Positions 7,971 through 16,019 of a stretch of DNA of 64,000 nt are shown here, one piece after another. Each line of letters begins with the position of its first letter. The stretch's first letter is position 1. The stretch covers positions 62,001 through 126,000 of the forward strand of contig NZ_NBXA01000014.1 of NCBI RefSeq assembly GCF_003399625.1, written 5' to 3'. The notes beneath the pieces were generated by a model. The model saw nothing but the letters and a program-made list of their open reading frames with translations, was not told the DNA's origin and did not search any database. Source of the DNA: Subtercola boreus. Its GTDB lineage: Bacteria > Actinomycetota > Actinomycetes > Actinomycetales > Microbacteriaceae. A program made the translations under genes and the position numbers.

Positions 7971-8897
7971 TCAGGGCGTCGGAACAGGCGTAGGCGTGGG
8001 GGTCGGGGTCGCCGTGCTCTCCGGTACTGCCGCCTGGTACGTCGCCGTCACGAACGTCTCGAAAGCCGTGGCGTCGGAGACCGACCCGGTGTAGACCGTG
8101 CCGTCCAGCACCACGGTGGGGCTGGCGGTGAGGTTCGCCACGTCGGAGTTCGGGATGTTCGCTTTCGCCCGGTTGGAGGCATCCACGACCCAGTTGTCGA
8201 AACCGCCGGAGGTGATGCAGCGGGAGACCTCCGGGGACGTCACTCCCGCCTTGGTGACGAGGGTGACCAGGTCGCTCGTGCTGAGCCCGGCGCCGGCGAT
8301 GACCGCCGCATCGGCGACGAGCGCGTTGTGCACAGCCAGCACGCTCGAGGGTGCCTGATCGGCCACGCAGGCGATCGTGTTCGCCGTGCGCATCGACTGG
8401 CTGTTCGAATCGAAGCTCACGAGGGCGACCGGGTGGATCGAGAGCGTGGCATAGCCTTTCGTCACCCAGCCCTGGATCGTGCTGCCGTTCGTCGTCTCGA
8501 AGGTCGCGGCATCCGGGCTCGCGTAGTCGACGTAGAGGTCGACGCTCAGAACGCCGTTCGACGGGTCGAAGCTCGCTGCGGCCGGACTGGCTCCCACATC
8601 GAGGGCAGCTGTCGTCGAGGGGGTGATCGTGGTGCCGTCGCCGGTGAACAGGATGCCGTCGGAGGCCATGTTCGCCGGGCCGATCAGTCCCGCCCGCACC
8701 GTGTTCACGATCACGAGGCCGGCGACGGCGAGAACCGCCACACCGAGAGTGACGAGGCTGGTGCGCCGGATGATGCGGTTGCGCTTCTGGCGCTTCCGAT
8801 CCTCCTCGCGCTGGAGCCTGGACATCTCACGCTGGAGCGCCTGCCGCTCTTTCTTCGGCAGACCCCTCAACTCCTGGTCGAAACTCTTCGCCGGCAC
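7971..8897 (-). CDS. Membrane-anchored DsbA/thioredoxin-fold protein lacking the CxxC motif
   Basis: A 308-residue protein with a highly charged cytoplasmic N-terminus (residues 1-45), one membrane helix (TSLVTLGVAVLAVAGLVIV, about 46-66), and an extracytoplasmic DsbA-like thioredoxin domain. Where active homologues read D-Y-x-CPxC-xxFE, this one reads DYASPDAATFE, so both catalytic cysteines are gone. Two cysteines remain further on (IACVADQ and SRCITSG). The family cis-Pro region is kept (ASPTVVLDG). The tail is a short Thr-Pro repeat. It is probably a binding or chaperone protein, or a decayed oxidoreductase. GTG 8897 has AAGGAG five bases upstream. Confidence 0.82.
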   Translation of the reverse strand: MPAKSFDQELRGLPKKERQALQREMSRLQREEDRKRQKRNRIIRRTSLVTLGVAVLAVAGLVIVNTVRAGLIGPANMASDGILFTGDGTTITPSTTAALDVGASPAAASFDPSNGVLSVDLYVDYASPDAATFETTNGSTIQGWVTKGYATLSIHPVALVSFDSNSQSMRTANTIACVADQAPSSVLAVHNALVADAAVIAGAGLSTSDLVTLVTKAGVTSPEVSRCITSGGFDNWVVDASNRAKANIPNSDVANLTASPTVVLDGTVYTGSVSDATAFETFVTATYQAAVPESTATPTPTPTPVPTP

Positions 8898-9070
8898 CCG
8901 GGCTCCTTGTCAGCTCCTGGGCGCCGGGGAACTGCGGCGCCGAGCATCCGAGAGTACGAGGCCGGCCTATGAGTCTGCTATCGACGCGCTGGGCGAGTGC
9001 CGCGAGCCGTTCTCCGCAACGTGCGCAGATGTCGTGGCGCTGCGCTTCGATGCGTTCGCGTGGGAGCTCG

Positions 9071-9463
9071 TCAGCCCTGGCCGCTGATGCTCTTCGCCTC
9101 GATCGTGAGGATCACGCGCTGTTGGTCTCGCCCGCCGTACCAGGGGTAGGGCTGGCCGGTGTACTTCTGCGACAGCGCCTCGATGCTCTCCACGCCGCCA
9201 TCCGTCGTCATGGAGACCACTTCGCCGCGCACCTGGATGTAGCGGAACGGGTTCTCGGGGTCCTGGATCGCAACCGCCACGCGCGGGTCGCGTTCGACGT
9301 TCCGCACCTTCACGTACCCGACGACGGTGTTGATGATGATGTGCTCGCCGTCGGTGTCGACCCACGTCTCCGTCACCTGCGGGGAGCCGTCGGCCATGAT
9401 GGTGGAGAGGAAGCAGGGGCTCGGCTTCTGCAGCAGGTCGAGCAGGTTGTCGGGCAGGGTCAC
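9071..9463 (-). CDS. PPOX-class F420-dependent oxidoreductase-like protein
   Basis: A 130-residue split-barrel flavin-binding protein of the pyridoxamine-phosphate-oxidase superfamily, resembling the small actinobacterial F420-binding subgroup (Rv1155-like). Visible hallmarks are PCFLSTIMADGSPQVTETWVD near the N-terminus, the GYVKVRNVERDPRVAVAI strand-turn and the C-terminal VILTIEAKSISG. Members bind F420 or FMN and reduce small cofactors or enones; the actual substrate is unknown. GTG 9463 has GAGGAG upstream. Confidence 0.85.
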   Translation of the reverse strand: MTLPDNLLDLLQKPSPCFLSTIMADGSPQVTETWVDTDGEHIIINTVVGYVKVRNVERDPRVAVAIQDPENPFRYIQVRGEVVSMTTDGGVESIEALSQKYTGQPYPWYGGRDQQRVILTIEAKSISGQG

Positions 9464-9535
9464 GGGGTCTCCTCGGTGAGTGTGGGAATACCATTCTCCC
9501 GCGGAAGACCGGGGGCGTCAGTGGGCTGCCCGGCT

Positions 9536-10597
9536 TCAGGCAGTAGCCCGGCGGCGCCGCACGATCACGACGATCGAGCCCGCCACGAGCAGCGCGCCCG
9601 CGAGCAGGTACAGCACCTGCGCGATCCGCACCTCGGCGAAGCAGGCGCCGGCCATCAGTGCCCAGCAGGCCACGAGGAGCGAGGCCCAGACCACGAGCAG
9701 CCCGTCGATGCGTGGGATGCTCCGCACGAACCGCGCGAACCGGCGGCCGGCCGCCCGCCTCAGCTGCACGAGGTACACCACGATGAACACCGCCGAGGCG
9801 AGTGCGACGACCGCGAGGAAGTCCTGCCAGACGGTGCCGTAGAGCGGCGAGTCCGTCGGCTGGCTGGCGCCGCTGAACGCAACCGTCACCACCGCGAAGG
9901 CGATCCAGAGAATGAAATGGATGCGGCGGAGCGCGACCGCCGCGACCGCGCGGAGGTTGCGGACGGCCACCGCCGAGCCGGGATCCGAGGCCAGGATGTC
10001 GATGAAACCGGCTGCCGCGCTGCCCGCCCGCCCCTGCCGCAGCATCACGAGCGACAGGTTGTTGCGGGCCGCCGGATGATCGGGCTGCAGGTTCAGGGCC
10101 TGGCGGAACGCTGCCTCGGCGGCGGGCCAGTCCTGCTGGGCGAGGGCGACGTTGCCGGCTGTGAGGTGGGCATCCGGTTCCAGCGGCGCGAGCCGGACGG
10201 CCTCGCGTGCCGCGTGCTCGGCGTCCCGGGTGATGCGCTTGGCGGCGATGTCGACCTGTGCGACCTGGGCGTGTGTCACCCAGAGCTCGGGGGCGAGGCT
10301 CTGCGCGGTGTGCGCGGCAGCCTTCGCCTCGGTCACGTTGCCGAGCTTCGAGTAGGAGAGCGCCACGAGTCGCCAGGCCCATTCGTTGTCGGGCGTGCGG
10401 GACAGCGCCTGCTGGGCGGCCTCGAGGGCGCGGGCGGCATGCCCGGCCACGAGGTGGGCCTGGCTCGCGAGGCAGAGGCCGCGGTCGTCTTCGGGATGCG
10501 CGGCGAGATGCGGGGCGAGCGCACGGAGGGCGTCGACAGGCTTTCCGAGCGACAGGTAGGTGCGGGCGTGTGCCAGCGCGGCATCCTCCGCGTTCAC
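9536..10597 (-). CDS. TPR protein with four C-terminal membrane helices, partner of the AAA ATPase
   Basis: A 353-residue protein. The N-terminal two thirds are tetratricopeptide repeats (for example LVAGHAARALEAAQQALSRT, DWPAAEAAFRQALNLQPDHP), a protein-binding scaffold. The C-terminal third has four hydrophobic helices (about 230-248, 258-285, 303-325, 330-347) and ends in a basic RRRRATA tail. Its GTG start overlaps the stop of the AAA ATPase gene by 4 nt (GTGA), so the two are translationally coupled and probably act together, with the TPR domain on the cytoplasmic side. I know no named function for this pair. Confidence 0.8.
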   Translation of the reverse strand: MNAEDAALAHARTYLSLGKPVDALRALAPHLAAHPEDDRGLCLASQAHLVAGHAARALEAAQQALSRTPDNEWAWRLVALSYSKLGNVTEAKAAAHTAQSLAPELWVTHAQVAQVDIAAKRITRDAEHAAREAVRLAPLEPDAHLTAGNVALAQQDWPAAEAAFRQALNLQPDHPAARNNLSLVMLRQGRAGSAAAGFIDILASDPGSAVAVRNLRAVAAVALRRIHFILWIAFAVVTVAFSGASQPTDSPLYGTVWQDFLAVVALASAVFIVVYLVQLRRAAGRRFARFVRSIPRIDGLLVVWASLLVACWALMAGACFAEVRIAQVLYLLAGALLVAGSIVVIVRRRRATA

Positions 10598-11835
10598 AGG
10601 CGCTTGGCCTTCTTCAGGTAGGTCTTCAATTCGGTGTAGGTGCCGTCGTCGTCGCCGAAGAGCACAACGTTCCGGGCGCTGTCGAGCCAGCTCGTCGTCG
10701 ACGGCGTCACCTCCCTGAGGGCCTCCGTGACGTCGTGCATCGTGATGAGCCGGAGCTCCCCGGTCTCGGCGCTGTCCATCAGGGCACGCTCGGCAGCGAC
10801 CTCGCAGACGTAGGCGATGTCGGCCCCGGAGAGGCCCGCGGATGACCGGGCCAGCGCCTTGAGCTCGATGCCCTCGACGGGGCGGTGCTGCAGGTGGTAG
10901 CGGAAGATCGACTCGCGCGCTTCCTCGTCGGGCGGCAGCACGAGCACCGTGCGGTCGAAGCGCCCGGGGCGACGGAGGGCCGGATCCACGTCCCACGGCT
11001 GGTTCGTCGCCGCGAGCACGAACACGCCCTCGTTCTGGTCGGCGACCCCGTCGAGTTCGGTGAGGAGCTGGTTCACGGTTCCGCGGAGGGCGCTGTTGCG
11101 GGTCTGGCTCCGGCGCTGGCCGAGCGCATCGATCTCATCGAAGAAGATCACGCAGGGGGCCTCGCGCCGGGCCAGCTCGAAGGCCTCGTGCACGTTCTGT
11201 TCGCTGTTGCCGAGCATCGGGTCGAGGATGTCGGAGAGCCCGACGCTCAGGAACCGGGCGCCGAGCTCCCCGGCGATCGCCCGGGCGATGAAGGTCTTGC
11301 CGCAGCCGGGCGGGCCGTACATCAGCAGGCCACCGCGGAGGCTCTTGGAGTAGAGCTTTCGCAGTTCGGGGTTCTGAAGCGGAGCGAGGAAGGCGGCGTT
11401 CAGGCGCTTCTTGATCGACGTCATGCCGCCGACGTCGGCCAGGGTGATGACGGAGCGTTCGATGTCGAAACCGGATCCCGGCACCACCGAGGGCTGGGCG
11501 TCGGTGAACATCGGCTGGGCGAGCTCGTGCACGTCGATCTCGGCGGCGCTCCAGTCGAACTCGGGCGGAGCCGCGGCGGGTGCGGGGGCCGGGATGGTGG
11601 CCGTCGGGTCGGGGGACGCGGGTGCCGTCGGTGCCACGGGCGCTAGCGCCTCGCTCATCAGCTGCCGGGCATCCAGATTGTCTGGCGCATCCTGCAGCAC
11701 ACCGGCCGCCAGCGACACGGCTTCGGCAGGCGATCCGGACTTCACCAGCAGCTGGCCGAGCAGCAGCCGAAGCGGAATGTCATCGGGGGAAGAGGCGATC
11801 GCCCGGCGCAACGAGCTGATGAGTGGCTCTTCCAT
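10594..11835 (-). CDS. AAA+ ATPase with N-terminal TPR-like region
   Basis: A 413-residue ATPase. Residues 1-65 form a TPR-like helical region, 66-90 an Ala/Pro linker, and about 120-370 a single classical AAA module: DVGGM start, Walker A GPPGCGKT, Walker B VIFFDEID, sensor 1 AATN, arginine finger region RRPGRFD and the second-region SGADI helix. The module resembles Cdc48/FtsH-type AAA domains but there is no protease domain. It probably remodels or unfolds a protein, with specificity set by its own TPR-like part and by the coupled membrane TPR protein downstream. The start has no Shine-Dalgarno sequence but a -10 exactly 6 nt upstream. Confidence 0.85.
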   Translation of the reverse strand: MEEPLISSLRRAIASSPDDIPLRLLLGQLLVKSGSPAEAVSLAAGVLQDAPDNLDARQLMSEALAPVAPTAPASPDPTATIPAPAPAAAPPEFDWSAAEIDVHELAQPMFTDAQPSVVPGSGFDIERSVITLADVGGMTSIKKRLNAAFLAPLQNPELRKLYSKSLRGGLLMYGPPGCGKTFIARAIAGELGARFLSVGLSDILDPMLGNSEQNVHEAFELARREAPCVIFFDEIDALGQRRSQTRNSALRGTVNQLLTELDGVADQNEGVFVLAATNQPWDVDPALRRPGRFDRTVLVLPPDEEARESIFRYHLQHRPVEGIELKALARSSAGLSGADIAYVCEVAAERALMDSAETGELRLITMHDVTEALREVTPSTTSWLDSARNVVLFGDDDGTYTELKTYLKKAKRL

Positions 11836-11841
11836 GGAGTG

Positions 11842-11847
11842 AGTTTA
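11842..11847 (-). promoter_or_regulatory. Leaderless -10 element TAAACT for the AAA/TPR operon
   Basis: TAAACT followed by six bases (CACTCC) and the ATG at 11835. There is no Shine-Dalgarno sequence, so the mRNA probably begins at the start codon. Confidence 0.6.
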
Positions 11848-11886
11848 GACCGCACATCCTGATGGCTGGCCGGGCATTCGCCCGGG

Positions 11887-12840
11887 TCAGGGCGCGAGGC
11901 CCTCCAGCACGTCGTTGGAGGGCACGAAGAACGTCGTGCCCGTCACGGCCTTCGAGAAGTCGAGGATGCGGTCGTATTCGCCGACCGGGCTGCCGATGAA
12001 CATCCGCCGGAGCATGTGGTCGATCACCCAGAGGTCGCGGGAGTATCCGATGAAGTAGGTGCCGAACTCCTTCGCCCCCGGCCGGCCGAACGGCATGTTG
12101 TCGCGCAGGATGTCGTGCTCGACGCCGTTCTCGTCGACGATCGTGTTGAGGCCCTTGTGGGAGAGGCGCTCGCCGTCGTCGAGCTCCAGATTGTCGGCCT
12201 TCGTTCGCCCGATGATGGCCTCCTGCTGCTCGGTGCTGAGCGTTCCCCAGGCGGCCAGGTCGTGCAGGTACTTCTGAACCACGACGTAACTGCCGCCTGT
12301 GAAGTCCGGATCCTCGTCGCCGATCAGGGCGGCCTCGGCCATGGATTGGCCCGTCGGGTTCTCGGTGCCGTCGACGAAGCCGAGCAGGTCGCGGGAGTCG
12401 AAGTAGCGGAAGCCCTGCGTCTCGTCGACCACCTCGACCGCGTCGCCGAGCTTCGCCAGGATGAGTCGTTCGAGCTCGAAGCACTGATCGAGCCGTTCGC
12501 CTCGGATGTGGAACAGCAGATCCCCGGGCGTCGACACGGCGGTGTGCCCGCCCGACCCCGGGATCGTGTGGAAGCGGTCGAGCTGGCGGGGCCTCGACGG
12601 CTGGCCGAGGCGCTCCCAGAGCGCGGATCCGATGCCCACGTTGCACGAGAGGCGACCGCCGAGATCGCGGAAGCCCACGGCCCGCACCAGAGCGCCGATG
12701 TCGCTGACGACGTCGCGGGCGGTGGCCAGGCTCGTCTCGTCGGCTGCGACGGTGACGACGAGGAAGATCGCGGCGGCCGAGAGCGGCGCATTCACGCTCT
12801 GCGGCTCGATGGGGGTGCGGGCCCAGGTCTGGTCATCCAT
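11887..12840 (-). CDS. DyP-type heme peroxidase
   Basis: A 317-residue dye-decolourising peroxidase. It carries the family motif GFVDGTENP (about residues 153-161; distal Asp), the proximal His in VEHDILRDNMPFG with the conserved Arg two residues on, and the C-terminal RILDFSKAVTGTTFFVPS block. There is no Tat signal peptide, so it is cytoplasmic like B-class enzymes. The C-terminus ends at VLEGLAP without an encapsulin-targeting tail, and no encapsulin gene is near. DyPs use H2O2 to oxidise dyes, Mn or phenolics; the physiological substrate is open. It has its own leaderless promoter. Confidence 0.93.
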   Translation of the reverse strand: MDDQTWARTPIEPQSVNAPLSAAAIFLVVTVAADETSLATARDVVSDIGALVRAVGFRDLGGRLSCNVGIGSALWERLGQPSRPRQLDRFHTIPGSGGHTAVSTPGDLLFHIRGERLDQCFELERLILAKLGDAVEVVDETQGFRYFDSRDLLGFVDGTENPTGQSMAEAALIGDEDPDFTGGSYVVVQKYLHDLAAWGTLSTEQQEAIIGRTKADNLELDDGERLSHKGLNTIVDENGVEHDILRDNMPFGRPGAKEFGTYFIGYSRDLWVIDHMLRRMFIGSPVGEYDRILDFSKAVTGTTFFVPSNDVLEGLAP

Positions 12841-12846
12841 GCTGAG

Positions 12847-12852
12847 AGGCTA
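12847..12852 (-). promoter_or_regulatory. Leaderless -10 element TAGCCT for the DyP peroxidase
   Basis: TAGCCT, six bases (CTCAGC), then the ATG at 12840; no Shine-Dalgarno sequence is present. Confidence 0.5.
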
Positions 12853-12903
12853 CCGGTCGGCGGCGTGGGGCAGGGCGGCGACGCTCTGTGGCAGTCTGGG
12901 GGC

Positions 12904-13635
12904 ATGTGGCGTGTGGCGCTCTACTCCGAGCCGGTTCTGGATGCCCGCCCCGCCGATCCCACAGGGCTCACCCCGGGCGAAGTGCTCCGGGCCGCGCAGC
13001 TGGTCGACCCCGTCGACCGGCACCGTTTCGTCGTGTCGCACCAGCTGCTCCGGCTGGCCATAGCCGACAGTGTCGGTGCCCATCCGGGCGACGTCGTTCT
13101 CGACTTCGCCTGTGAGCGGTGCGGTGACCAGCACGGCCGGCCGAGAGTCTTCGCCGGGTCCGGTGCCGTCGCTGGTGCCGGGTTGTCCGAGGTCTCCGTC
13201 TCGCTCTCGCGGTCGGCGGGTGCCGCTCTCGTCGCCGTGCTGGTCGCGCCACCGGGGGAGCGGGTGCCGGCGATCGGCGTCGACCTCGAGCGGATCGATG
13301 CGGTCGGGTTCCCGGGCTTCGACGATGTGGCGCTGAGCGCGAGCGAACGAGCCTCGCTCGGTGCCGCGGGGCTCGACGCGCACGCCGCGCTCTCCGCTCG
13401 TGCCAGCCTCTGGGTTCGCAAGGAGGCGGTGTCCAAGGCGCTCGGAGCCGGCCTGCGCCTGGACCCCCGGCACCTCGAAGTGGCGGGCGCGCTGGTGGGT
13501 CGAACGCTTGTTGAGTCGCGCACGTTCACCTGGCACGACGCGGAATCACCGCCCCCCGGTTTCGTGGCCGCCGTCGCCGTCGAAGCGCGCCCGCGCCACA
13601 CAGTGGCACCGGACACCCGCACCCTCAGCCTCTGA
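12904..13635 (+). CDS. 4'-phosphopantetheinyl transferase superfamily protein
   Basis: A 243-residue Sfp/AcpT-like transferase that would move phosphopantetheine from CoA to a carrier-protein serine. The two hallmark blocks are visible: IGVDLERID (about 120; Mg-binding Asp and Glu) and LWVRKEAVSKALG (about 168; W-x-x-K-E-A-x-x-K). There is a short N-terminal region with an LLRLAIAD helix typical of the group. No polyketide, peptide or siderophore cluster is in the window, so the target carrier protein is unknown. ATG 12904 is divergent from the DyP gene; CAGTCT lies 6 nt upstream and a G-run directly before it, so either start mode is possible. Confidence 0.85.
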   Translation: MWRVALYSEPVLDARPADPTGLTPGEVLRAAQLVDPVDRHRFVVSHQLLRLAIADSVGAHPGDVVLDFACERCGDQHGRPRVFAGSGAVAGAGLSEVSVSLSRSAGAALVAVLVAPPGERVPAIGVDLERIDAVGFPGFDDVALSASERASLGAAGLDAHAALSARASLWVRKEAVSKALGAGLRLDPRHLEVAGALVGRTLVESRTFTWHDAESPPPGFVAAVAVEARPRHTVAPDTRTLSL

Positions 13636-13694
13636 GGGCGAGGCGGCGGCCCGCCCCATCCTCGGCTTGGACCGCGCGCGGGGTGACGTGTCGC

Positions 13695-13958
13695 TCACAG
13701 TCGCCCGGTCAGCGAGACGGGTGGGACGCCTGTGGAGAAACTCTCGACGGCGTGCTCGAGATCGGTGAAGGAGAACAGGTTGCGGGGTGAGGAGAGCTTC
13801 ATCACCTCGAAGTACACCCCGGTCTTCTCGATGTAGCCGAGCACGCTCTCCGCATTCGTGTCGGGAACACGGCGGTCGCAGATGCGCCACTCGTGATCGG
13901 AGAGGATCGAGATCCGGATGTCTGCTGCGAGCGGTGGTGCGCTGAGCTGGTCGGTCAC
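13695..13958 (-). CDS. Small conserved actinobacterial protein, function unknown
   Basis: An 87-residue soluble protein with no recognisable catalytic motif. The middle holds SDHEWRICDRRVPDTNAESVLGYIEK followed by a predicted beta strand (VYFEVMKL), suggesting a compact alpha/beta domain. GTG 13958 has AAGGAGG five bases upstream, which supports it as a real gene. An extended -10-like TGTATAAC lies about 30 nt upstream of the start (13987-13994, minus sense). It is convergent with the phosphopantetheinyl transferase. Confidence 0.7.
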   Translation of the reverse strand: MTDQLSAPPLAADIRISILSDHEWRICDRRVPDTNAESVLGYIEKTGVYFEVMKLSSPRNLFSFTDLEHAVESFSTGVPPVSLTGRL

Positions 13959-14092
13959 ATCAACCTCCTTCGGTCGGGTGCTTGACGTTATACAAGCATT
14001 GGTTCGACTCTGACGGCAGCGATTGACAGACGGCTGGGAATGCGCATCGAGAACCCGGAGGATCGAACCGCGATCAGGGGATACTGGGTGGC

Positions 14093-15541
14093 ATGGACAC
14101 CGTTGACGCCATCGTCGTGGGCTCAGGGCCGAACGGCCTCGCCGCAGCCGTCACCCTCGCCCGGGCGGGCCTCTCCGTGCGGGTGTACGAGCGGGAACCG
14201 ACGATCGGCGGGGGAGCCCGAACGGTCGAACTCACGCTTCCCGGGTACCTGCACGATGTGTGCTCCGCCGTGCATCCGATGGCCCTCGCTTCGCCGTTCT
14301 TCCGCGCGTTCGAGCTCGCCTCGCGGGTGGAGCTCCGGCAGCCCGAGGTCGCCTACGGGCATCCACTCGACGGCGGCAGGGCCGGCATCGCCTACCGGAG
14401 CCTCGACGAGACGGCTCGCGGCCTCGGCGTCGACGGGCCGGCCTGGCAGCGGATGCTCCGCCCCTTGGTGTCACGCTGGGAGGGGCTCACGTCGTACACC
14501 AGCGGTTCCCTCCTGCGGGTGCCCGAGAGCCCGGCCGCGCTCGCCGCGTTCGGGCTCCGGATGCTCGAGCAGGGCAGTCCGCTCTGGAGCCAGCGCTTCG
14601 AGAGTGCGGTCGCTCCGGCCATGATGAGTGGCGTCTCCGCGCACTCGATTCTCCCGCTGCCGGGGCTCGCACCCGCTGCGGCAGGGTTGATCCTCGCCAC
14701 GCTCGCACACGGCGTTGGCTGGCCCATTCCGGTGGGAGGCAGCCAGTCGATCGTGCAGGCGCTCGCCGACGACCTGATCGCCCACGGCGGCAGCATCCAG
14801 ACCTCGACAGAGGTCACCAGCCTCGACGAACTCCCGCCGAGCAGGGCGGTGCTGCTGGATGTCTCGCCGCGAGGCCTGCTGTCGATCGCCGGTTCGCGGA
14901 TGCCGGCGCGCTACGGCAGGGCGCTGTCGCGGTTCCGCTACGGGAATGCCGTCGCGAAGCTCGATCTCGCGCTCAGCGACCCGGTGCCGTGGACGAACCC
15001 CGAACTGCGGAAGGCCGGAACCGTGCACGTCGGCGGAACCCACGCGGAGATCGCCCGCGCAGAGGCGATCGTGGCCTCCGGCAAGCACGCGTCGAAGCCC
15101 TACGTTCTGGTGTCGCAGCCGGGCGTGGTCGACGCGTCGCGGGCACCGGCGGGGCGGCACGTGCTGTGGGCCTACACCCACGTGCCGCGAGGCTCCGACG
15201 TCGACCAGACCGAGACGATCATCGGGCAGATCGAGCGGTTCGCGCCCGGATTCCGCGACACGATCCTCAGCCACGCGGGGCGCACTGCCGTGGGTGAGGA
15301 GACGCAGAATCCGAACTACGTCGGTGGTGACATCTCAGCGGGGGCCGCCACGCTGACGCAACTTCTCCGGCGCCCGACGCTGTCGCTCCACCCGTGGCAG
15401 ACGCCGATGGACGGCGTTTACCTGTGCTCGCAGTCGACGCCGCCCGGTCCCGGTGTCAACGGGTCTGCCGGCTGGCACGCGGCCAGGCGTGCTCTCGCCG
15501 TGACCTTCGGTATCCGCCGCGCGCCCCACCTCGGGCTGTAG
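14093..15541 (+). CDS. FAD-dependent oxidoreductase of the phytoene-desaturase/CrtI-like family
   Basis: A 482-residue flavoprotein. The N-terminus is a dinucleotide-binding fold (DAIVVGSGPNGLAAAVTLA, with the following acidic strand end VYERE) and the GGGARTVELTLPGYLHDVCSAVHPMA block seen in CrtI-like NAD(P)/FAD oxidoreductases. The C-terminus has the second FAD motif DGVYLCSQSTPPGPGVNGSAGWHAAR. No carotenoid genes are nearby, so a carotenoid substrate should not be assumed; many actinobacteria carry such orphan enzymes. The gene starts alone, 37 bp before DUF3054. Confidence 0.85.
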   Translation: MDTVDAIVVGSGPNGLAAAVTLARAGLSVRVYEREPTIGGGARTVELTLPGYLHDVCSAVHPMALASPFFRAFELASRVELRQPEVAYGHPLDGGRAGIAYRSLDETARGLGVDGPAWQRMLRPLVSRWEGLTSYTSGSLLRVPESPAALAAFGLRMLEQGSPLWSQRFESAVAPAMMSGVSAHSILPLPGLAPAAAGLILATLAHGVGWPIPVGGSQSIVQALADDLIAHGGSIQTSTEVTSLDELPPSRAVLLDVSPRGLLSIAGSRMPARYGRALSRFRYGNAVAKLDLALSDPVPWTNPELRKAGTVHVGGTHAEIARAEAIVASGKHASKPYVLVSQPGVVDASRAPAGRHVLWAYTHVPRGSDVDQTETIIGQIERFAPGFRDTILSHAGRTAVGEETQNPNYVGGDISAGAATLTQLLRRPTLSLHPWQTPMDGVYLCSQSTPPGPGVNGSAGWHAARRALAVTFGIRRAPHLGL

Positions 15542-15565
15542 CCGCAGGCTGTCGGCCGTTCTTCG

Positions 15566-15571
15566 TAGACT
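15566..15571 (+). promoter_or_regulatory. Leaderless -10 element TAGACT for the DUF3054 gene
   Basis: TAGACT followed by seven bases and the ATG at 15579; no Shine-Dalgarno sequence. Confidence 0.5.
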
Positions 15572-15578
15572 GGGGACC

Positions 15579-16019
15579 ATGACCCAGCCCGCCCCGCTCC
15601 GCAAGGTGCGCCCGCCCGTTCCGTCGCTCCATGTCGTGCTGGCACTCGTGATCGACATCGTTCTCGTACTTGCCTTCGTCATCATCGGGCGGGGCAATCA
15701 CGCCGAGGCCTTCAGCCTTCCGGGCATCCTCACCACCTGGTGGCCCTTCCTCCTCGGACTCGCCGTGGGCTGGCTGGCCACGCGGGCCTGGCGCCATCCG
15801 TTCGCACTGGTGCTGCCGGGCATCCCGATCTGGCTGTTCACCGTCGCCGTCGGCATGCTGTTCCGCCTGCTGAGCGGGCAGGGTGTCGCCGTGAGTTTCG
15901 TGATCGTGGCGATCATCGTGCTCGGGGTGTTCCTGCTCGGCTGGCGCCTGATCGCCGGGGCGATCCTCCGGAGGCGGGCCCGAGCGCGCGTCGGGCAGGG
16001 CCGCGGCGCCCGGTTGTGA
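15579..16019 (+). CDS. DUF3054 membrane protein
   Basis: A 146-residue membrane protein with four hydrophobic helices (about 20-38, 50-66, 74-92, 100-122) and a basic C-terminal tail. The pattern FVIIGRGNHAEAF followed by a TWWPFLLGLAVGW helix matches the DUF3054 family, which is common in actinobacteria and has no known function. Its stop overlaps the GTG of the acetolactate decarboxylase gene by 4 nt, so the two are co-translated; I see no functional reason for the pairing. Confidence 0.85.
   Translation: MTQPAPLRKVRPPVPSLHVVLALVIDIVLVLAFVIIGRGNHAEAFSLPGILTTWWPFLLGLAVGWLATRAWRHPFALVLPGIPIWLFTVAVGMLFRLLSGQGVAVSFVIVAIIVLGVFLLGWRLIAGAILRRRARARVGQGRGARL

Noticed and set aside
11887-12840. Encapsulin cargo role for the DyP peroxidase
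   Set aside because: No encapsulin gene nearby and no cargo-type C-terminal extension.
14093-15541. Carotenoid desaturase (CrtI)
   Set aside because: No other carotenoid gene in the window and the family is broad.
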